This document shows positions 15,201 to 18,447 of a stretch of 18,447 nucleotides of DNA, in pieces. The first letter of the stretch is position 1; every line of letters begins with the position of its first letter. Position numbers and translations under genes: made by a program. Source of the stretch: Chrysochromulina tobinii (taxonomy: Eukaryota > Haptophyta > Prymnesiales > Chrysochromulinaceae); assembly GCA_001275005.1 (NCBI GenBank), contig JWZX01001355.1:1-18447 (forward strand), in the 5' to 3' direction. The notes under the pieces were generated by a model that saw only the letters and a list, made by a program, of their open reading frames with translations, made no database searches and was not told the DNA's origin.

Positions 15201-17558
15201 ATCGCGCTTCTGCGCGCCGCTGAAGAGGATGGCGAGCTCACGACCAACGACGACCTCGCCGCCGCGACCGCCGCGGCCGAGCAGCAGTCACAGACGAGCC
15301 GCGCGCAGCTCCAACGCTGCCAGCAGGCGCTCGCTCAGTGTAGCGCCGCCGATGCCGATGCGATCGGCGCGAGGGATCGCGCGCGCGCGGCGCATGTGGC
15401 CAGCCTGCAAGCGGCCCGTACAGCGCTCATGCGGGCCAGCCGCTGCGCCACGGCCTCCGAACTCACCGCCGCGTGCCGTCGCGCCGAAGCTGCCGCAGAG
15501 ACGGCCACCACGGCGGTGCCCACCACGGCGGTGCTAGGGCTCGCTGGCCAAGACCTCGCGCCCAGCGCCCTCAAGGAACTGCTCACGCCGTCGGTGCTAC
15601 GCGACGCCCTCGCCTCGTTTGACGCTTTCGTCGCGGACGCTCGGGCCGCGCGCCTGATCGCTTCGGCTGGCACGGCCGCCGCCATCGTGGCCGATCCCAC
15701 CAACGGCCTTCGCAACTTTGACGAGCACGCGGCGTGCCCGCGCGCCCAGCTCGTGCATGTGGGCTTCCTCGTGGCGGCCAAGCTGCGCACGCGCGTCGCT
15801 GCGCTGCGCGGCGCGAGTGTCTCGTGTGGCCAGATGGCGGCGGAGCAGAGCACGGAGGAAGACGTCGGCCGCCGAGCGTCCGTGATCGTGGACGAGCATC
15901 GCACCCGCCTCCAGCAGGCAAGGGAGGCAGCCGAGGAGGCCGCGGATGAGTACGCGGAAGCCAACTTGAAATACAAACGGGCGCAGCGGAAGCACTCGTC
16001 AACTGCCGACACGGGCGCTCTCAAGTCGGCAGAGGAGGACTTGGAGCGGGCGCGAGCCGCCTTGCACGTCGCCAAGGCGGCGCTTAAGACGAGCCGCCAG
16101 CAGCTGTACCTGGATCTACGCTCCTTCCCCGAGCTGGCCACCCTCGTGCCCGAAGGCTTGCCGGCCGAGCTGCTCAGCATCGAAGCACCCATCAACACGC
16201 TGCAGCAGTACCAGGGGCCCGATGGCACACGGCCGCTCGACCCACTCAACGACAAGATCTCGGCGGACGGCGCGCGCCACCCAGTGTACCGCGGCATGCT
16301 CAACGGCAGCGCGGTGGTCCTCAAGGAGTATCCAGTCACCCACGTCTCCATCCGCGTCTGCTACAAGGAGGTGGTCCTGATGCGCCGGCTGCACCATCCC
16401 GGCGTGCTCGAAGTGCAGCAGCTTTTCCAAGAGGGCGATAAGCTCTACCTGCAGATGCCGTACATGGAGGGTGGCACGCTGCGCTCGTGGTGCGGCGCGG
16501 CCGAGCGGCGACCGACGGCGCGCGCGCTCTGCGCGGTCTTGTACCAGCTGACCTCCGTGGTGGCGCATGTGCATCAGCAGCGGTGCGTCCATCGCGACAT
16601 CAAGCCCGAGAACGTGCTCATGGATGCCTCGGGGCGGCCGCGGCTGGCCGACTTTGAGATCAGCCTCGACCAGACGTCGGCCATCACCGAGACGCTCACC
16701 ACGCGAGGCACACCCGGCACGCGCCTCTATATGGCGCCTGAGCTCCTGCGCGTACCCGGGGCGGTGGCGACGGCCGCGTCTGACATGTACGCGCTCGGTG
16801 TGTCATTCGAGCAGGTGGCGCCCGACGAGCTGAATGCGACCCATCTGGCGCAGCTCATCGGCTCGATGAAGGCAGAGGCACCGGCAGCAAGGCCGACAGC
16901 GGTGCAGGCGCTGCAGCATCCCTACTTCGCCGCGCTCTTCGCGACTGAGCGCGGCGTCTCGTGTGCCATCTGCCTCGATCCTTTTACCGTCGACACCGGC
17001 GCGGAGTGCGATGGAGGCGCGCACTATGTGTGCCACGGCTGCCTCGCCACCTATGTGCGCACTGAGCTCGACAGCGTGCAGGAGAATGACGCGCGGCTCG
17101 AGGAGCACCGCGCGCGCGGTGGGCGCATCCGGTGCCCGCTGCACGGCCACGGGGCATGCACCCACTCCTACGCCGACCAGGCCCTCGCCCGCGAGCTTGC
17201 ACCGGAGCTCTTTGCCGAGTATCGCGCGGCGCAGGACGCAGGCGTCGAGCAGCGCCTCTGGGAAGACGCGCAGCTTGAGATTCAGCGGCGAGTGCTCGAA
17301 CATCAGGAGCGGCAGGCGCGAGAGCACCAGGCCATGCACGATCGGAGTGTGCTTGCCGAGGGCCTGCGCCGGCTCATGCCGAATGCGCGCCAGTGCGGTG
17401 GATGCGGCCGAGGGCCGGTGGACCACTACGCATGCACCGATTTGCAGGCCCACCATGGGCAGCCGATGGGCCGCGGGCGGATCAGCAATGCGTGCCAACA
17501 GTGCGGCTGGTTCCGCGCGCGCATTGCAGAGTGGCCGCCGTGGGACGGGAGGATCTGA
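12271..17558 (+). CDS. Ankyrin-coiled coil-ZZ-like-MLLE-kinase-RING multidomain protein, four exons
   Basis: Proposed exons 12271-12360, 13156-13260 preceded by 12587-12691, and 13923-17558: all junctions phase 0, total 1311 aa. The joins give aligned ankyrin starts: [45 protein letters not shown]. Then an RREAE coiled coil (127-181), a ZZ-like finger (about 192-240: [22 protein letters not shown]), an MLLE/PABC domain (about 281-340: [29 protein letters not shown]), and a long Ala-rich helical region. A protein kinase follows (about 882-1110: [14 protein letters not shown] at 990, DFE instead of DFG at 1010, YMAPEL; no glycine-rich loop). Last are a RING-type CAIC...HYVCHGC (from 1114) and a second Cys/His module ([22 protein letters not shown]; 1258-1311). 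Likely roles: binding PAM2-type partners, phosphorylation and ubiquitin transfer. The start could instead be the in-frame ATG at 12166, and the exon 1 end is the least certain. Confidence 0.82.
12509..13370 (+). repeat. Tandem segmental duplication carrying one ankyrin exon each
   Basis: Unit A (12509 to about 12795) and unit B (13075 to about 13370) are offset by about 566-575 bp. The similarity covers the 3' end of the preceding intron (AAGCACCCTGTCCCTCACATC...), the 105-bp ankyrin exon (12587-12691, 13156-13260), the donor and the first 100 bp of the next intron (CATCATATGTAATCAAGGGCAATC region). Exon copies differ at a few codons (for example QYSSSVEVV against RFSSSVAVV), so the event is not brand new. 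Confidence 0.88.
12786..13031 (+). repeat. 10-bp minisatellite in intron 2 of the multidomain gene
   Basis: Degenerate tandem array with a unit near GGCACTCAGA (variants GGCCATCAGA, GGTCATCAGA, GCCACTCAGA). It is confined to the intron between the two ankyrin exons and produces open but meaningless frames rich in [13 protein letters not shown]. Confidence 0.88.
13360..13735 (+). repeat. 10-bp minisatellite in intron 3 of the multidomain gene
   Basis: Same family of 10-bp units as in intron 2, here with many GGCAATCAGA and GGCACTCAAA variants. It fills most of the first two thirds of the 662-nt intron (13261-13922). It is absent from the exons. Confidence 0.88.
13801..13824. repeat. 24-bp perfect GC palindrome in intron 3
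   Basis: CGGCGGCGCGCG followed directly by its reverse complement. The centre is alternating CG, a sequence type able to form Z-DNA or a cruciform. It lies about 100 bp before the exon 4 acceptor. Confidence 0.85.
14001..14165 (+). repeat. 15-bp tandem repeat encoding (RREAE)11
   Basis: Eleven 15-bp units in frame, encoding RREAE with QHEAE and RRKAE variants. It should form a highly charged single helix or coiled coil between the ankyrin and ZZ-like parts. Its complement reads as a Leu/Ala/Pro-rich frame that is not a gene. Confidence 0.93.
14676..14720 (+). repeat. Second RREAE tract (three units)
   Basis: Three 15-bp units identical in type to the 14001-14165 tract, located just after the MLLE domain. 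The MLLE and ZZ-like domains are therefore bracketed by the same repeat. Confidence 0.9.
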
Positions 17559-18281
17559 GATTGAGTCTCGATCTCGATCTCGATCTCGATCTCAATCTCG
17601 ATCTCGATCTCGATCTGGGCCCTTGCGGAGTGACGCAACGTGACGGTGGCTGCGCCGGTAATGGCGACGGCGGGCCTGGCCTTGTTGACGGAGCTGATGG
17701 ACTCTGATCGCCGCGTCTGATTGCGACCATGTGTATGTATGTGTTGCTCTGCCGATGCCGCGAGGTTGAGTCGCCATGGGCCACAGGGGAGGGCGCCGTG
17801 GTGAGCACTTGCATGCGCGCGGAGGAGGGTGAGTCAGCATGGGCCACAGGGCCACAGGAGTCGACCTGGATGCGTCGTGAACGTGCGCGCCTCCGTTGTG
17901 TGTGTGCGCGACTGCATGTGTCGGCCAGGCCATGCGCAAGGGGTAAACGCGTGCTGCTGCGCGAGCTGGGGTCAGGCGGGAGCGTGAGCGTGTGCGTGAG
18001 GGTACTTTGGTCCTGCGCGATGACGAACCCTGCATGGCTTTGGGGTCGGGACTGCGTGTGGACGGCTCCCTACATTGAGAGCGCAGGCGGGGTGAGCAGA
18101 TCCACTGAAGCAGCAAGGTGTGAGCTGGGCAGCGTGTGTGCAGGAACGGGGGGCGAATAGTTCGGCGCGCTGTGTGGCGTGCGGGGCGCGGCTACATGCG
18201 AAGCTGCGTGTGATGACGGGTATGCGTACGTGGGGGCTAAGGCGTTTCCCACGGGCGGGACCCGTGAGTGGTCCCGTGAGT
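17559..18281. other. Intergenic region after the multidomain gene
   Basis: About 720 bp with no supported gene. It starts with a hexanucleotide microsatellite in the 3' UTR. A 21-bp direct repeat with two mismatches (TGAGTCgcCATGGGCCACAGG at 17767-17787; TGAGTCagCATGGGCCACAGG at 17830-17850) follows. Two CCCGTGAGT copies (18260-18281) lie directly before the THOC1-like fragment. Open frames here are GC-driven and resemble no family. Confidence 0.5.
17566..17616 (+). repeat. (TCTCGA)n hexanucleotide microsatellite
   Basis: About 8.5 TCTCGA units with one TCTCAA variant, starting 8 bp after the stop codon, so it should be in the 3' UTR. Confidence 0.92.
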
Positions 18282-18447
18282 AAGATGGTGAGCTTGCCCT
18301 TGGCATGCTTCTGGTCGGCGGAGAGAAGCTGCGCGAGCGCCGCCGCCCGAGCTTCCACAAGAGCAAACGCAGCCTCAGCCGCGGAGACGACGTTGGCGTC
18401 GAACAGGTCTTCGAGCAAGGCGAACGGAGTGTTCGGGTCAGATACCT
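18282..18447 (-). pseudogene. Partial duplicate of THOC1, cut by the window edge
   Basis: 166 bp match 11443-11608 inside THOC1 with one difference (ACTAG against ACAAG near 18359), same strand. It encodes the THOC1 piece LEDLFDANVVSAAEAAFALV through AKGKLTIL. In gene direction the similarity stops abruptly after KLTIL, and what follows (TGPLTGPARG...) is unrelated. No splice donor is seen at the break. As shown, it is a truncated copy; the part beyond the window is unknown, so it could be a broken gene, the edge of a larger tandem duplication or an assembly repeat. Confidence 0.85.

Noticed and set aside
15335-16351. Long minus-strand Ser/Arg/Ala-rich frame opposite the multidomain gene
   Set aside because: It is a GC-driven shadow of the Ala-rich helical region and the kinase N-lobe, without any recognisable domain.
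1-18447. tRNA or rRNA genes, transposons, viral insertions
   Set aside because: I looked by eye for tRNA arm motifs, transposase or reverse-transcriptase motifs and terminal inverted repeats, and found none convincing; a covariance-model scan was not possible here.

Overview
The window looks like nuclear DNA of a GC-rich unicellular eukaryote, most likely an alga and possibly a haptophyte. The genes contain GT-AG introns. The protein families are purely eukaryotic (14-3-3, anoctamin, THO complex, ankyrin/kinase/RING), and there are no operons or Shine-Dalgarno sites. Several introns carry 10-11 bp minisatellites, donors are usually GTGCG/GTACG-like, and the proteins have SPP-rich and RREAE-rich stretches. 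The lineage is an inference from these traits; no marker gene fixes it.

Layout, left to right. (1) 1-970, minus: a secreted protein with a CBM96/DNRLRE-type domain, running off the left edge and carrying an 11-bp tandem duplication that shifts its frame. (2) 1231-2139, plus: a two-exon 14-3-3 protein, divergent from gene 1. (3) 2592-4559, plus: a type II membrane protein joining a capsular-polysaccharide-type glycosyltransferase domain to a DUF3431-like domain. (4) 4990-6390, minus: a membrane-anchored protein with a Rossmann/methyltransferase-like core. (5) 6520-9291, plus: an anoctamin (TMEM16), divergent from gene 4, split by one 93-nt intron with direct-repeat ends that suggest recent intron gain. 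(6) 10152-11873, minus: THOC1/HPR1 of the THO mRNA-export complex, convergent with gene 5. (7) 12271-17558, plus: a four-exon gene, divergent from THOC1, for a protein of about 1311 aa that combines ankyrin repeats, a charged coiled coil, a ZZ-like finger, an MLLE (PABC) domain, a protein kinase with DFE in place of DFG, and a RING plus a second Cys/His module. (8) 18282-18447, minus: a fragment nearly identical to the middle of THOC1, cut by the right edge.

The most unusual item is gene 7. MLLE domains are known from poly(A)-binding protein and the E3 ligase UBR5, so an ankyrin-MLLE-kinase-RING protein would be a new way to couple PAM2-type mRNA-regulatory partners to phosphorylation and ubiquitination. 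Its ankyrin part shows repeat growth in progress: each internal exon is exactly one 35-codon, phase-0 ankyrin repeat, and a unit of about 570 bp holding one exon and its intron flanks is tandemly duplicated. The THOC1 fragment lies beyond this gene in the same orientation as THOC1, so the THOC1/gene 7 block may itself be tandemly duplicated with a period of 6839 bp, or the assembly may break there.

The genes do not form one pathway. Three pairs are head-to-head over short spacers (971-1230, 6391-6519, 11874-12270) and probably share promoters. No tRNA, rRNA, CRISPR array, transposase or reverse transcriptase was seen.
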